From NCBI RefSeq assembly GCF_010183535.1, contig NC_071332.1:16058001-16122000 (forward strand): a stretch of 64,000 bases of DNA, in the 5' to 3' direction. The notes under the pieces are model-generated. The model was not told where the DNA came from. It saw nothing but the letters and a program-made list of their open reading frames with translations, and ran no database searches. The translations under genes were made by a program, and so were the position numbers. This DNA is from Caenorhabditis remanei. Taxonomy: Eukaryota > Nematoda > Chromadorea > Rhabditida > Rhabditidae. This document shows positions 34,393 to 47,028 of this stretch, in pieces; within the stretch, counting starts at the first letter, position 1, and the number at the start of each line of letters is the position of its first letter.

Positions 34393-35550
34393 CCGATTTC
34401 AATAGCGGAATATAGAAGACAGACTGTCGGAGAACACTGCAGCTTGACCAAACTTTGAAAACCGTATTTATGTGAAAGTTGTTACGATTAAATCTATAGA
34501 TTCGTGAGACAAACCTCGTGAAATTGGTCACGACCAATATCTCAGAATTTGGTGTTTTAGAATAATAAAGGAGACAAAGTATTTTTTGGAAAAGCCACAG
34601 TTAAAAGACAGATAAGAAAGTTCAGAGTTTTAGCCTCGAATAAATAGTTAAGGAAATATCTGACTTTTAAAAGCAGTTTCACGAAAAATCGTAAAACCGG
34701 ATGGAAAAAATCAGAAGCCTGTCCCGACATGTTTTTTATAATAAAGTAATTTTTCCGTGACAAATCTTATTTCGAAGTTGTTTTTTTAAATTTGTTGAGA
34801 ACTTAATAAAGTATCAACTCGAAAATTGAGATAGTAAGTCTGAGACATCATTTCGTGCATATAAGGAAGTAGAAATCGTCAGAATTAGTTTTTTCACTCT
34901 CTGGGTTTGAATTGTCTACCGATGAAACTCATTGTCATCGTGGCTTGATACACTTTAGAATTGGCTGCGGAAGCTCGAGCTCATCGTGCGTCATCATATA
35001 ATTCTTAGTTTGGCGTTCATACCGTTAGATTATATCAATGTTTGTTCCGTTTCATTCACTTTTTGATTTTGATCAAATCTCTCCAACGAATTGATTTAAT
35101 CAGCATTATTCAAACAGTTTTCATGACCGTTCCTTTTTTAGATAAGAAACTAGAATTACGGCTGATGTGAATTTTTCAAGGCAACTAAAAGTTTTCAGAT
35201 GTATTTTTTTTTAAGTTTTAAAAATAAAGATTTTTTAACATCACTGGTTTACTGATAAACTATTCCTCAGATGTAAATATTGAGACCTACACAATTTTTT
35301 GCAGAAAATCATTTTATCACTTTCTATCAAGTTTCCAGTTTTATTTCAGAACGCCTGTTTGTTCTGCTGCAGGCTCAATTTTTTTCTGAAAATTTCCATT
35401 TTCATCCAAACCCATCTTCTTCTCCATGCACATAAAAAGACGAGGAAACAGATTATGTTATAGTTCCGCTCTTTTCTATTAAGGAAGTAATGTTTGTTGT
35501 TGTGCGTTTTGTGTTATTATGCAATTATTTCGAAATAAGTGTCTTAATAT
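34393..35550. other. Intergenic, promoter side of GT92 copy 1
   Basis: Upstream of GT92 copy 1 and downstream of the GT11 gene. AT-rich; short frames only. No repeat with clear ends and no RNA gene recognised. Confidence 0.5.
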
Positions 35551-37082
35551 TCATTTCATCGTTTCAACAACAGTTGTGTTATCAAATTCATTATATTTGA
35601 ATGGTGTCCAATGTGGAGGATAGTAGTCGTCCGGATCAAATAACCCTGATGACTGAAGAAACGAATATTTGTTGTTTTCACCAAATACACAACTTACAAT
35701 ACTATTGTCATCGACATATTTTATATCAGTGTAATACACTTGATTCCCTTTTGATAAATATCCTAACCACCATCCAAAAGTTGTGTGAGGAGCTGAAAAA
35801 GAGATTATCTATTAAAAAGATTACGAAAGATTACCGACATACCGGTGAAGAGCACCACATCACAATGGTTTTTAGAATATATCATACTATCTGCGGGGTC
35901 GTCATATGAGACAAATGATTCTAATTTAAGATCCTTCACTCGACCATTTGATAATGTAAATGATTGATTAGAGATACCTTCCATAAACGCATGATCGTCT
36001 CCAAAAAACACTGTGGACATATTTATTTGCTTTCTTCTTTTTTCTGTTCAAAAAATATATGTTTAACTCTGCAATAACTTGTAAGAACCTTTCTGCTCAA
36101 CAAACTGCATAGCACTCAAAATAAATTTCTCATCCGGAACGTGAAAACCGGAGCCCACAAAATCTGTTCTCCTTATATGGACGCATGTTCTGCATTTTTT
36201 TTTCATTGATTAATGTCAAAGAAATTGGAATAACTCACACAAATGTGTTGCTGCTGGACTTGGGCAGGTTGGGAAATTTGTTTTTAGTTGTTTTCAAATA
36301 GCCCATCAGCTCATTTCGAAGCCGAGGGAAAAACTTCCAACTCTGAAAATAGTGAGATCAACTGGGATCTCTAAAATCCTTGTTACCTGATAATGTGTAC
36401 CTCGTATATGAATATATTCATCTGTTATGTTTTTCAGTCTGTCTGGATCATCCCACATGCAACACTTTAACTGGAAATCGGTTGGAGTTATAGATACAGG
36501 CACCTGAAAATTAAGTCGGTAAGCATCATTCGGGCCGAAAATTCCCTTACGCTTTCATTGATTATTAAGAAGTGATCTAGCAGCCCGGGGATCACAAAAT
36601 CCGTATCTTTTAACATTTGATCATAATGATGATCGATAATAAAAAACGTTGGGATTCTTTCTAGTTTTCGAGCAATCGCGAGAAGAGCCGACAGCTCGAA
36701 TAGATGATTACCAAGACGAGAAGAGGCAGCGAGATTACTTGAAACATATTTGTTTGGTTTTTTAATTTTCTTTGTAGTAACCATAGAAGTTGTTGTAGGT
36801 AGTGCTGGACTCGTGCTTGAAAATATGCAAGGTGAATTGATATTAATTGGAAAATGTTCTGTTTAGACTTAACTCACATTGCTGTCAAGCTTATTTTTTC
36901 GGTTATGAGAAGCAATACTGGAATAAGACAAATTTTCCTACTTTATTTCCATTTCATCACTTACCGAGGTAAATAAGGAGCAATAGGAAACATATCTTGA
37001 ACGATTTTGTTAATCTTTTGCAGTTATATTTTAAACAATAGAATCTTCCGTTATTGACAGGGATAACTTGATTGACTATCAT
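35551..37082 (-). CDS. GT11-type alpha-1,2-fucosyltransferase, second gene
   Basis: GT11 paralog of the gene at 26181. The start at 37082 gives a basic cytoplasmic tail, a long signal anchor (FKICFLLLLIYLVLLLIT) and a Thr/Pro-rich stem (TSPALPTTTS). The catalytic domain then opens with YVSSNLAASSRLGNHLFELS. Two small 5' introns (GTAAGTGATG.. and GTGAGTTAAG..) keep the frame exactly. Later exons contain LKCCMWDDPDRLKN, the GDP-fucose binding HIRRTDFVGSGFHVP (around 36170), TVFFGDDH, STFGWWLGYLSKGN and SSGLFDPDDYYPPHWTPFK, and the gene ends VETMK. It is divergent from the DUF268 gene at 38173. Acceptor unknown. Confidence 0.87.
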
Positions 37083-38172
37083 TTTTTTATGTAGTTTTCT
37101 GAAAAAATTTATACAAATATTAGTTCTGCTTATAAAAAATAAGAGTCTTTAAAAAAAATAATTGTAGTGCAATATTATCAAAAGTCTGAATAATTTTGTG
37201 TTTTGCCGGAAACGCAAGATTTGATCTAACTCATACCAAGTCAAAATTGCTAGAATGATCAGGCAAACCGCTTCAATGATTCAGATTCAATCTAACGTTT
37301 CCGATTCAAACATCTTAGAAAACAAGAGAATTTATGGAGAGAATACGATAACATCTTTACTTTACGGAAATAAATGTGAAAGTAAAAAAAACTAAACTTT
37401 TTTTTGACGAGGGACTCAAGTTGTCAATACAGGTATTAATGAAAATTATTCACTATGACATATATGGAGTTAAGGGAAGCAGGTAACAAGGTTCTGGAAC
37501 CTTTCAAAGTCACGTATTTTGATATCAAAAAATCTGACAACTTTGACGTAAAACGTTTGAAAAATCTTGAAAACCTGATAATTTTCTGTTCAACTTCACG
37601 TGGATCAAAAAAATGAATTTTTTCACATTTTGTATCAAAATGTAGTGGTTTCAAAATGTCTGGTTTTGAAACTTCTGGTTTTTAGATGTCAAAATTGGCA
37701 GATATTTTGGTTTCCTAAATCGCGTTTAGCATTATGTTCAGTGTAAAGAAGTTATTCTCATAAATTCTATTAAAATTTGAAACCGGAAATTTCTGGGGCA
37801 CTATAGTTTTCCAATCATTCCGTATGAACAATTTCAAATCTTTTTAAAATCTACATGGTTTAAGCCTATCTAACTACCATGATCAGACTACTGCTTTCTT
37901 GGTTCAACAAAAAAACATGATTCGTGACATCGGATCGCGCATTCTCGATAATTCACTTTTGTGGCGACGCTGATTTTATCTCTGAGTAATTTCACTAATT
38001 TCTAAGAAGTTATCCGATCAACAAAACCAAATTGAGTATAAAAGGACTGACTAGAGAGAAAAAATAAATGAAGTGAAAATGGCGATTGTAAAAACACATT
38101 ATTACATGCCCAGTAATTTTTCAAACTTCAAAACCATATTTAAATTTCTACTTTCCAGAATTTCAATCAAAA
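37083..38172. other. Divergent intergenic region, GT11 and DUF268
   Basis: Shared upstream region of the minus-strand GT11 gene and the plus-strand DUF268 gene. No open frame with family features and no clear repeat. A shared promoter is possible but no motif was identified. Confidence 0.45.
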
Positions 38173-39609
38173 ATGAGTTCGTCGTTTCCGACTGCGGTGT
38201 GGTCAAGATTTCTGCCAATTATTATATTAATCGGTCTATTAACACTTCTTATATTTTTGTGAGTATTCTGAATTTAGTTATTATCATGAAAAAGTTGTAT
38301 ATATATATTCAGAACCAAGAGATCCCAAGATTCGAATTCAAATCCGAATCCGAATCGTGATATTTCAGTGACCGATTCTAAAAACTTACGGTCGGCAGCA
38401 GCAGAACCATCATCTGTATATGATTTAAACGAATACAGTGTGAAAACACTTCGAGGATATGTTTCTTTGCACGAGTTGAATGAAAAAGTTTTTAAGCCGT
38501 TTGGGTACGAAATTTCTAAACCGACTCTCCCGGTGCCAACTGTTCGAATGATGAATGAGCCTACGTGTGAAACCGTGTTTACTGAATGGCATTCAATTTC
38601 TCAAAAGCAGCAGCCAGATGTTCCTCCAAAACAGCTTCCAGTGGATGACACCAACGCATTTCTCTTGAACGGTTACACCGCACTGAGTGAAGTGAGTTTC
38701 CAGCCAAAAAAACCATTTTCCATGCTTTTCTGTTTTAGTGGTATTTTAATGATCATTCAACAACAGGTGATAAACCAAGAAACTGGAATCGGATTGGAGA
38801 GTTTATGAAATTTACCAAAACTGAACTAAGTGCTCTTGCTTATTCGTATAACAAAGAGTCCGGTAAATTGTTATAGTGAGGTACAATATACTGAAAGAAT
38901 AATAATTCAGAGTCAATGTACCATGCTATGAGTGGGTACCCACTTGATGGACAGAATGGCTTCGTAGTGGGGAGTATGCAACCATGGGTTGAAGTAATGG
39001 CTCTGCAGCATGGTAAGGCTTAAGTTTTTGCTTACTGTCAAAACGATATGTTGAAGGTGCGAAGAAAATATTGACGGTGGAATACAACCCTCTGGAAATT
39101 CAAGAGGAGTTCAAAGACCGTTTATCCTCAATCCTCCCAATTGACTTTGTTAAAAACTGGGAACAGTGAGTGAAATTCTCAAAAAAAAAACGATTTTCGT
39201 TTTTAGGTATGCTGGTACATTTGACTTTGCTGCATCATTTTCATCGATTGAGCATTCTGGATTAGGGCGGTATGGAGACCCGATTGACCCAATTGGAGAC
39301 TTGAGAGAAATGCTCAAAATTAAATGTATGCTAAAGAAAGGAGGTGGGTTGGCTAAAATTTTTCAGGATAATCAATGAATTATTTAAGGACTTCTATTCC
39401 TGGGAATTCCTTACGGAACAGACGCAATGCAGTTTAATGCGCATCGTATCTACGGATCAATTCGTCTCGCCATGATGTTTTTTGGTTTTGATTGGCTTGC
39501 TTCGTACTCGGGTGAACAGGAACAACCGATAGATCTTGATTCAATACGACTACACTCGAAGGGGCTCTCTCAATTGACCCAGTACACTTTAGTATTGAGA
39601 AAATTATAA
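38173..39609 (+). CDS. DUF268 protein, methyltransferase-like, copy 1
   Basis: Member of DUF268, a Caenorhabditis family without known function. The start at 38173 is preferred because it gives a signal anchor (FLPIIILIGLLTLLIFL) and joins in frame through the intron at about 38258. The stem is SNSNPNPN, followed by a conserved domain: NEYSVKTLRGYVSLHELNE, PFGYEI, NEPTCETVFTEW, NWNRIGEFMKF and AMSGYPLDGQNG. It continues VGSMQPWVEVMALQHGAKK, then LTVEYN, NWEQYAGTFDFAASFSSIEH, SGLGRYGDPIDPIGDLREM, CMLKKGGLLFLGIPYGTDA and ends LTQYTLVLRKL. The GSMxPW..EVMAL, LTVE, IEHSGLGRYGD and LKKGGLLFLGIP series resembles motifs I, II, IV and VI of Rossmann-fold SAM methyltransferases. A lumenal methyltransferase role is inference. 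Confidence 0.82.
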
Positions 39610-40196
39610 TTATATTTATTTCTGAATTTAGTTTACAGTGATATCGTTTTTCTTCCTCTTCCTTTTATACATGCTGCAGTCATGTTTGTCGAAACTTTAT
39701 GTTTATTGCCCAAGTTGATAAAGAAACACTGACATCAGGTTTGTAAATAACATCTTAGAAGACTGAAATGGTTCCAAAGTACAATTTCTGAATAAGAATT
39801 TAAAAACTGGAGATATTCCTTTGGTTGACCATAAAACTGATGTTTTGCACAAAAGTTGAAATAAAAAATAAAATAAAATTGGAAGTCAAATATAAACAAA
39901 ATTTTTTTCCGAATTGAGGGCGAAATGAGTTTTTTTGTATACCGCTGTAGTCTACTAGAAAGTTCACCACAAGCTATACGTGGCATCTATTCCGTTATTT
40001 CCAGCTTTTGGTGAAATTCACTGACTGTGGCAGGCACAAAGTTTGGACACTACATGTGACACAACCAGATTTAAACACAACAGTTTTATGGTATAGTTTT
40101 ACTGAATTACCAAATTGCACCAATAAAATTCATAATGTGTAGATTTAGTGTAGATTGTAGTCAGTTTATTAGGTTTCAATAATATTATTCAATGCT
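39610..40196. other. Convergent intergenic region between DUF268 copies 1 and 2
   Basis: 3' flanks of two convergent DUF268 genes. AT-rich, no exon or RNA gene recognised. Confidence 0.5.
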
Positions 40197-41553
40197 TTAT
40201 AGTTTTTTCAGAACTAATGTATAATGGGTATACAAGAACAATGATTGCTTATGCAAACGTTTCGAGTGTAGCTCGAATGGTTTCTCGCTGTCTCCAGAAT
40301 ACGAAGCAATCCATTCAAAGCCATAAAACATCATTGCCATTCGGAGTGATCCATAAACTCGCTGAATGTTGTATTGGATTGAGTCCGTTCCATATGGAAC
40401 ACCTAGGAAAAGTAGACCGCCTTTTTTGAGCATACATCTGATTTTGTGCATTTCTCTCAAGTCTCCTTTTGCATCCAGTGGATCTCCATACCTTCCAAGT
40501 CCCACATGTTGCAGAACTGAAAATGTGGCGGCAAAATCGAATTGGTTAGAATATCTAAAAGAAATAAATCAAAAACACGTAAAATTCTGGAAACTAACAG
40601 TTGCCAATTTTTTGCCACGTCTTCAGGATGAACTGATGATAACTGATCTTCAAAGCCGTTTTGGATATCAAGAGAATAGTGTTCCACAGTCAAAATTCGT
40701 TGTGCACCTGTAACTATGAAAATCGTTAGTTACTTATTGTCAGACATCCTATACCGTGTTGAAGGGCCATTACTTCCAACCACGGTTGCATACTACCAAC
40801 AACAAATCCCGTCATTCCTTTAATTTTGAAATCATTCATTGCGTGATACATCGATTCTTAATAACCTATGTTTTCACATACCTTGAAGATAGTCTATGTA
40901 TTTTACCTGACTCTTTTTGGTATTCCAGAGCAGCTAACTGGGAATTTGAAAAATTCAAAAACTCTCCAATTCTATCCCAATTTTTCGGTTTCATCTCTTT
41001 TTTTGTGTTATTATTCATATATGCCCAACTCAACGCTGAATATCCATTGATTAAATAATCATCAGCGTGAATGATTGGTAAATGAACCGGTGGAGTTTCT
41101 GGTTGTCGTTCGCTCAAAATTTTGAGCCAATCTTTGAAAACTTGCTCGCATGTCGGTTCGTTGAGCATACGAAGAGTAGGTACCGGCAGTGTTGGTTTTA
41201 TGATTTCATATCCGAGCGGTTTGAAAGCCTATAATGCTTGAAAATTTAGTTATGCTTGTTAAAAAATACTTACATCTTCATTCAACTCTGACAAAGAAAT
41301 ATACCCTTTGAAGGTATAAACATTGAAATCTTGTAAATCAAAAGATGTTGAGTTATGAACTTTGTTGTTAGTTTTATTGGATGCTTTTGATAATTTCAGT
41401 CTTGTCAAATACATCTCTTCCTTTCTGTGCGATCTGAAAACTTTGAAAATGGTTTTCGTACAAAATTGTTGGTCTGATCTAACAAACTTACAGCAAGAAA
41501 AGCAATATCAATCCAGCAATAGCAGAAAATATAAATACATGCAGTTTTTTCAT
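40197..41553 (-). CDS. DUF268 protein, methyltransferase-like, copy 2
   Basis: Paralog of the gene at 38173. It starts MKKLHVFIFSAIAGLILLFL, a signal anchor, followed by a basic stretch. Joining to the next exon in frame needs the donor GTTTGT just after CTGGTAA and the acceptor TTTTCAAAG; the more canonical GTAAGT/TTTTCAG pair leads to a stop, so this junction is uncertain. Conserved blocks: FNVYTFKGYISLSELNED, NEPTCEQVFKDW, NWDRIGEFLNF, VGSMQPWLEVMALQHG, LTVEHYSLDI, VGLGRYGDPLDAKGDLREM, CMLKKGGLLFLGVPYGTDS and YTHYTLVLKKL. Compared with copies 1 and 3, IEHSGLGRYGD reads LQHVGLGRYGD. Seven or eight exons. It lies in tandem downstream of copy 3. Confidence 0.8.
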
Positions 41554-42441
41554 TTTTCTTTGTTTTCAAAGCTTTTGAACAAGGAAATATATTTGAGAAC
41601 AAACAATTATTACCTCCAAGTAAAAGTGGTTTTGGCCAAAAAACCAATCTTGTTGACCAATCTTCCTTATTCGGTTTGTTAATGTGGGTCAATTTTAAAC
41701 GAAGACTCGATTGAGATAAAACTTTTCCTTGAATCTAGTGACCGAATACAGATGAAAACTTGATCAGATAAAATATGTTTTCTTTGGTTAGTCGGAGATT
41801 AAGAAAACAATTCCAACTTAGTGGAACTTTGGAAGTTATGTTGGATAAAGAGGGGGTGGGGAGAGTGTTATACCAGGCATTGGTACTTTAGATCAATTCT
41901 ATCGTAAAATAGTCTTATATTTTGATTAAAGAATTGTTAATTACTCCTATTTCAGCTGTCACGGAATGATCGCGAATTGATATTCCTGGTTTTGGCAAAT
42001 TATAGTTTCAAATTAACACGCTTACAAAACTGAAATAGTCCTGAAAATGTTTATGTTTTGTGCTATGATAGTTTTAGAGAAAACTGAATTCTTGAAATTG
42101 TGATGATTCAAACAGTCTGTTTGAATTAGTGGAAACGCGAGCGATTCAATTATTGATTTTCTGTATAAACCTTCCACGTGTACATTTCTAGTATACAGAA
42201 AATCGGAATTTGAAAATGTTGTCTATTTTTTTACGCCTATCCCATTCCCAATGAAGAGAAAAACCAGTTGTGTTTGCGAGCTGTGTTTTGATTTGATGCC
42301 GACAGTTTGAGAAATTTTTGAAAATGCGAACAAAAAGTAACATTTTGAAATTTGGCATCTTTAATATGATGTTGTAACCATTCATGCAAATGAATGAAAA
42401 TTGATTTATGAGTAGTTAAAAATAAATATATGGTTCAAAAT
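41554..42441. other. Intergenic, between DUF268 copies 3 and 2
   Basis: Upstream flank of copy 2. It includes a GATCAGATAAAATATG segment at about 41762 with a GATA-type site. No gene or clear repeat seen. Confidence 0.45.
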
Positions 42442-44174
42442 TTAAATTTTTCTCAAAACAACTGTATATTGAGTATATTGAGAAAGCCCTTTTGAATGAA
42501 GTAGAGTTGTTGTCAAATCGATTGGTAACTCGCTATCTCCTGAATACGTAGCAAGCCAATCAAAACCATAGAACATCATCGCGAGTCGAATGGATCCATA
42601 TATTCGATGAGCGTTATATTGAATCGCGTCAGTTCCAAAAGGTATACCAAGAAATAGGAGTCCTGAAAATTTTTTATCTCTCAATTTTTATATTCAATTG
42701 CAAGAAAACCTTTCGGTTGACAAATACGACAAACCTCCTTTTTTGAGTAAGCATCTTATTTTTAGCATTTCTCTTAAATCACCAATGGGATCGATAATAT
42801 CGCCATACCGTCCTAATCCAGAGTGCTCTATAGACGAGAATGACGCAGCAAAGTCAAATGTTCCAGCGTATCTGAAACGTGATTAGTTATTCATTTAATG
42901 AAACAAAGGAGCAAGTCACTTCATTGTAGATAAAGTGAGATGAAACGTTTAATCAAGGTCGTGACGCTAGATTTAATTATATTTAGTTAGATTTAATTGG
43001 GTTGACTTGAATACCGGGATGAAACTTTAACGGGAAAGACACACTCAGGCAGACAGATTTCTTTTAATATGAGGGATTCATATAAGCACAATATGTCATT
43101 AATAATTCTCATATATTCGAGCAATACCAACTTCTAAGTATACAAGGAATCACAATATCTTTTTAGTTTTTAATGAATATAAACTAACGTTTGCCAGTTT
43201 TCTGCAAATTCCACAGGTTTGGTTGCAGATAATCGGCCTCTAAACTCATTTGGAATAGTTAATGAATTGTATTCCACGGTGAGAACTTTTCGTACACCTT
43301 AAAACTTTTAAGGTAAAACACTTTTCCACTATAATGCAAACCGTGTTTGAGAGCCATAACTTCGACCCAAGGCTGCATACTTCCAATCACTAATCCACTT
43401 TTGCTTCTGAGGGGGTAACCGCTCATTGCATTGTACATTGACTCTGTAATCCATTAAATACAATTCTGAGAAGTCACACTCACTAACCGGACTCTTTGTT
43501 ATATGCTAAAGCTCCCAGCTCGGCTTTCGAAAAACTCATAAACTCCGAAGTTCGATTCCAGTTTCTGGGGCTGTCTCCAGTCGATGAATGATCGTTGAAG
43601 TACCACTGCAATCATTAGATGAAAATAGTATCATCGTATGTATTCACCTTAGTCAAACCAGCGTAACCGTTTAATAAAAATTCGTCGGAAAACGATTCTG
43701 GAATTTCTTTTGGCGGAATTGATGGCTGTGGCTTTTGGGAAACTCTGAGCCATTCAGAAAAAATGAAGCCACACGATGGTTCATTCAGCATATGTACAGT
43801 TGGGACAGGGAGAGTAGCCTCAATAATTTCATAACCGAATGGTTTGAAAACCTGGAAATATGAATGTTAACTCCAATATCAAAGAAGTTTTTCAATGTTT
43901 TTCAATCACTTACGAATTCATTAATTTCGTTCAACGTTATGTAACCTTTATGTGTGTTCACATTAGTTTCGTTCAAATCCACTTCAGCCAATATATCCGT
44001 GAGTTTTGTCGTTATATTGTTACTTGCAATGAACCTTCAAAATATATATATATAATTTTTCTTCATTTACCCATGAAAAAATCACAGAGTCCAGATTACA
44101 GTGATGCTTGCCACTACAGGAAATATAAATAAACATCGACTACAAAGTTTCTCGATACTTGCTCTGCCGCACAT
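42442..44174 (-). CDS. DUF268 protein, methyltransferase-like, copy 3
   Basis: The most complete match to copy 1. The start at 44174 gives a short N-terminus and a signal anchor (CLFIFPVVASITVIWTLFIA) that spans the first intron (donor GTGATT, acceptor TTTTGAAG). Then NVNTHKGYITLNEINEF, PFGYEIIEATLPVPTV, NEPSCGFIFSEW, WYFNDHSSTGDSPRNWN, AMSGYPLRSKSG, IGSMQPWVEVMALKHG, LTVEYNSL, YAGTFDFAASFSSIEHSGLG, RYGDIIDPIGDLREM, CLLKKGG, LLFLGIPFGTDA and the end YTQYTVVLRKI. The intron between the LTVEYN exon and the IEHSGLG exon is about 300 bases, longer than in the other copies. It is divergent from GT92 copy 2. All methyltransferase-like motifs are retained. Confidence 0.82.
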
Positions 44175-44847
44175 TCCCCGTCGCTTGTTCCTGAGAATAA
44201 TCATGGAAATTTAATTGGAAACGAATTTTTCATTATTAAAACTTCGGTTTGAAACCAAAACCAACAAACTAAGAATTCTTGTTGTTATATTGCTGTCTTC
44301 AAGTTTTGATGTGAAGCAATGATTTATCTTCTAAGAAATCTTGAAAATAACACGCTCATAGTAAACTATGTTTTGTAGAAAAAGATTAGAATCTCACAGA
44401 TTGATGCTGTCAAATGTTTTGTTGTTTTGGTTTAGATCAGGGAATTATTTTTACCTAGGGATTTTAAATTATCAGAGAAACTATGATTAAAAAAACATTT
44501 AACAAACGAAGAAAATTTTGCAGAGCACAAAGAAGCTAGCAAAAAAAGAAGGAAATGTTCGACAAATTTTTTTAGTACAGAAACATTTTATTATAAAAAA
44601 TTCTCATAGCTCTGCATAATTCACGTTGTGTTGTTCTTCCACGATCAGTTTTTGATAACATAGCACCTATTATTTTCCAGAACTATTTTGGAGACCAATC
44701 AAGTTTTCGTTTCGATTTTCGAGACCAATGTAAAGTTCCGGTTCAGAGAACTAAGATCCCGTGAATCGATAAAATTGGTTGAGAATTTTGTATAGTATGA
44801 ATGATTGATTGAAGATTTCCTTTCTTTTCAAAAATAACCTTGAAAAA
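44175..44847. other. Divergent intergenic region, DUF268 and GT92
   Basis: Upstream region shared by the minus-strand DUF268 copy 3 and the plus-strand GT92 copy 2. No exon, repeat or RNA gene recognised. Confidence 0.45.
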
Positions 44848-46768
44848 ATGCCATCACTTCGCCGTTCGAGAACTATTCTATACTTCCTCACGGTCACCTG
44901 TTTTTACTGTCAGTTTTTCTGGATCTATAAGAAAAGCCGGTTGTCTGAAAACAGTGTTATTGATCCTTCCATGACATTAAATGCTGGTATGATAGTGGAC
45001 ACAACCAATGTGACAGTGCTGAAACTTCCAGTCGTTCACGTATTCTTGGTTTCAGCTTATTACTATCCGACATCTAAATCGTAAGGTTTTTTTCTAATTG
45101 ATTGTTATCAAATTCAACATTGGTTTAGATTAGGTCCAAATGCAGTTGCATTGAACATGGTTGTAGACAGTAAAAGTCTGAACATTGATAACGCAACGTA
45201 CAGCGTTGTTGGATCGAATTCGACACATCGAGTAATTTCAAACGCACCATCTCAAGTGTTAGTTGGCTTTTTTTTCTAAATGTTGCATCAACTAAAAAAA
45301 TATTTATTTCAGAGAAGGCGTTCCAAATTGTAGGTATACAACAGCAATGGCAAGTACAAATACTGTTTCAAATCTGGCAAAACTTGAAATGGAGTCTACT
45401 GGTATGACTGTAGAGGTGAACTTGTTTTTCAAGAAAATATAGATATTCAACAAATTCGTACTAGATCCCGTTCAAAATAGCTCGTTACTCTGCTCCAAGA
45501 CCTGTAATAATATGTATCTCGCCGCAATTCGTAGCCGAGCAATGGCAGATTTTTATGATGCAAGTGCACGTATCACATAGGTATGTTTTAACATTTAAAT
45601 GAGAGATTTTTATTGCAAACACAATCTCGTCCGTGAGGAAATCTCGTGAAATTGTTTCATAAGTTTCAGATTTGGAGGGCACCTTCACATTTACTTAACA
45701 TCGATAATAGATTCTTATTTTGAACTGATGAAAAAATATGAGCTCCTTGGATTCATCACTATCGATTACTGGCTTCGAATGAAGTTTTCCAAAACGGAGA
45801 CACCTTTCTTCGAACCAAATGGAAATGTTGAATGGAGAAACCAGGCGGGCGCACAAATCGACTGCTTGTTACAGTATAAGGTTTTTGGTTCAGCTGTTAT
45901 GTTGCTTCATAATTTTTGTGTCGCTTTTTGAGGAAGCAGCTGAATATATAGCATTTTTCGATATGGACGATATTCTATTTCCAAAAACTTATCCCAGATA
46001 TATAGAGGAGTTTCAAGCTGAGTGGAGTGTGGACCCTACAAGTAATTCTATATATTATGGACGGAGAGAGCACGAATTTGTGAAAGGCAAGTCACGAAGG
46101 TGGCGAAAATTAAATTTAATTGATTTTTTCAGCTGAAAATTTTTCGGAGTTCAACTTCCCCGATCTTGTCACTAGTTTACGATCCTCGTCGACTGTGAAA
46201 CGTGGTAAAGTTGTAGTAAGACCAGACCGTTACAATTCCACATGGATTCACTACAGTTGGCATGATTTGAACAGGTAATCATTTGTATTTTGCATTTCCA
46301 TAATTTTTTCCTGTTTTCAGCCGAATAATTGCATCGCCCAACTTGATTCATGTTCAACGACCAACTCAAAAACATGGAGATAACAAAATGCTAATAAAGT
46401 GGAAAATGGAATTTGGACCACTAAATGAAACAATTAAATCAGTTGATATAGCAGCGATTCAAAAAGAAATCGAAAAGATTCGCAATTCAACGATCCACCC
46501 TGATATTACCTCAAGACTTCCAACATCAGATTTTTACTTACCAATCGTGTTCGAGTGTTATTATAAATCATTTTATGGTGCCGCGTTCGACAATCAACCT
46601 GGTGGTTTCTTATGTCCAAATGCAGATTCCTGTGAACTGCCTCAAAGAGAAAACTTCAAATGCATTCACTCCGACGCCGAGTACCACTCAGGTCCTCATA
46701 TGGTTCCGTACACTTTTCATTACGCCAAGAAACCGTTCTGGTCATCAAGCGTTGGTTGTTATCAGTAG
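44848..46768 (+). CDS. GT92 (DUF23) glycosyltransferase, copy 2
   Basis: Type II Golgi glycosyltransferase. The start [20 protein letters not shown] is a basic tail plus signal anchor; a frame extending further upstream lacks an ATG. Catalytic blocks: [89 protein letters not shown], the metal site [53 protein letters not shown] and WSSSVGCYQ. About eight exons with short introns, all consistent in frame. The DxD motif is complete, so this and copy 1 are the best candidates for active GT92 enzymes. It is divergent from DUF268 copy 3. Donor and acceptor sugars are unknown; galactose onto fucose is the known precedent in the family. Confidence 0.88.
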
Positions 46769-47028
46769 GAGACTTGTGTTTTCATCGCTTCTATTACTCC
46801 CACTCTAACTTTTAAAACAACAATCTAATTCGGTGATCAAAGAGATAATTTTTCTACTGTGTTCAGTTTTGCGGTTATCTTTCCCAATTATCTCGTTCGT
46901 TGCTTCCGTTTCTTGGTAGAGTTTTGGTAGATTGTTCAATAAGATTGAATAAAAACTTTCGCTTAATTGAATACATCTATTCGAGTTATCATTAAAGTTG
47001 TTGTAGTTTATATCTCTCAATTAGTGAG

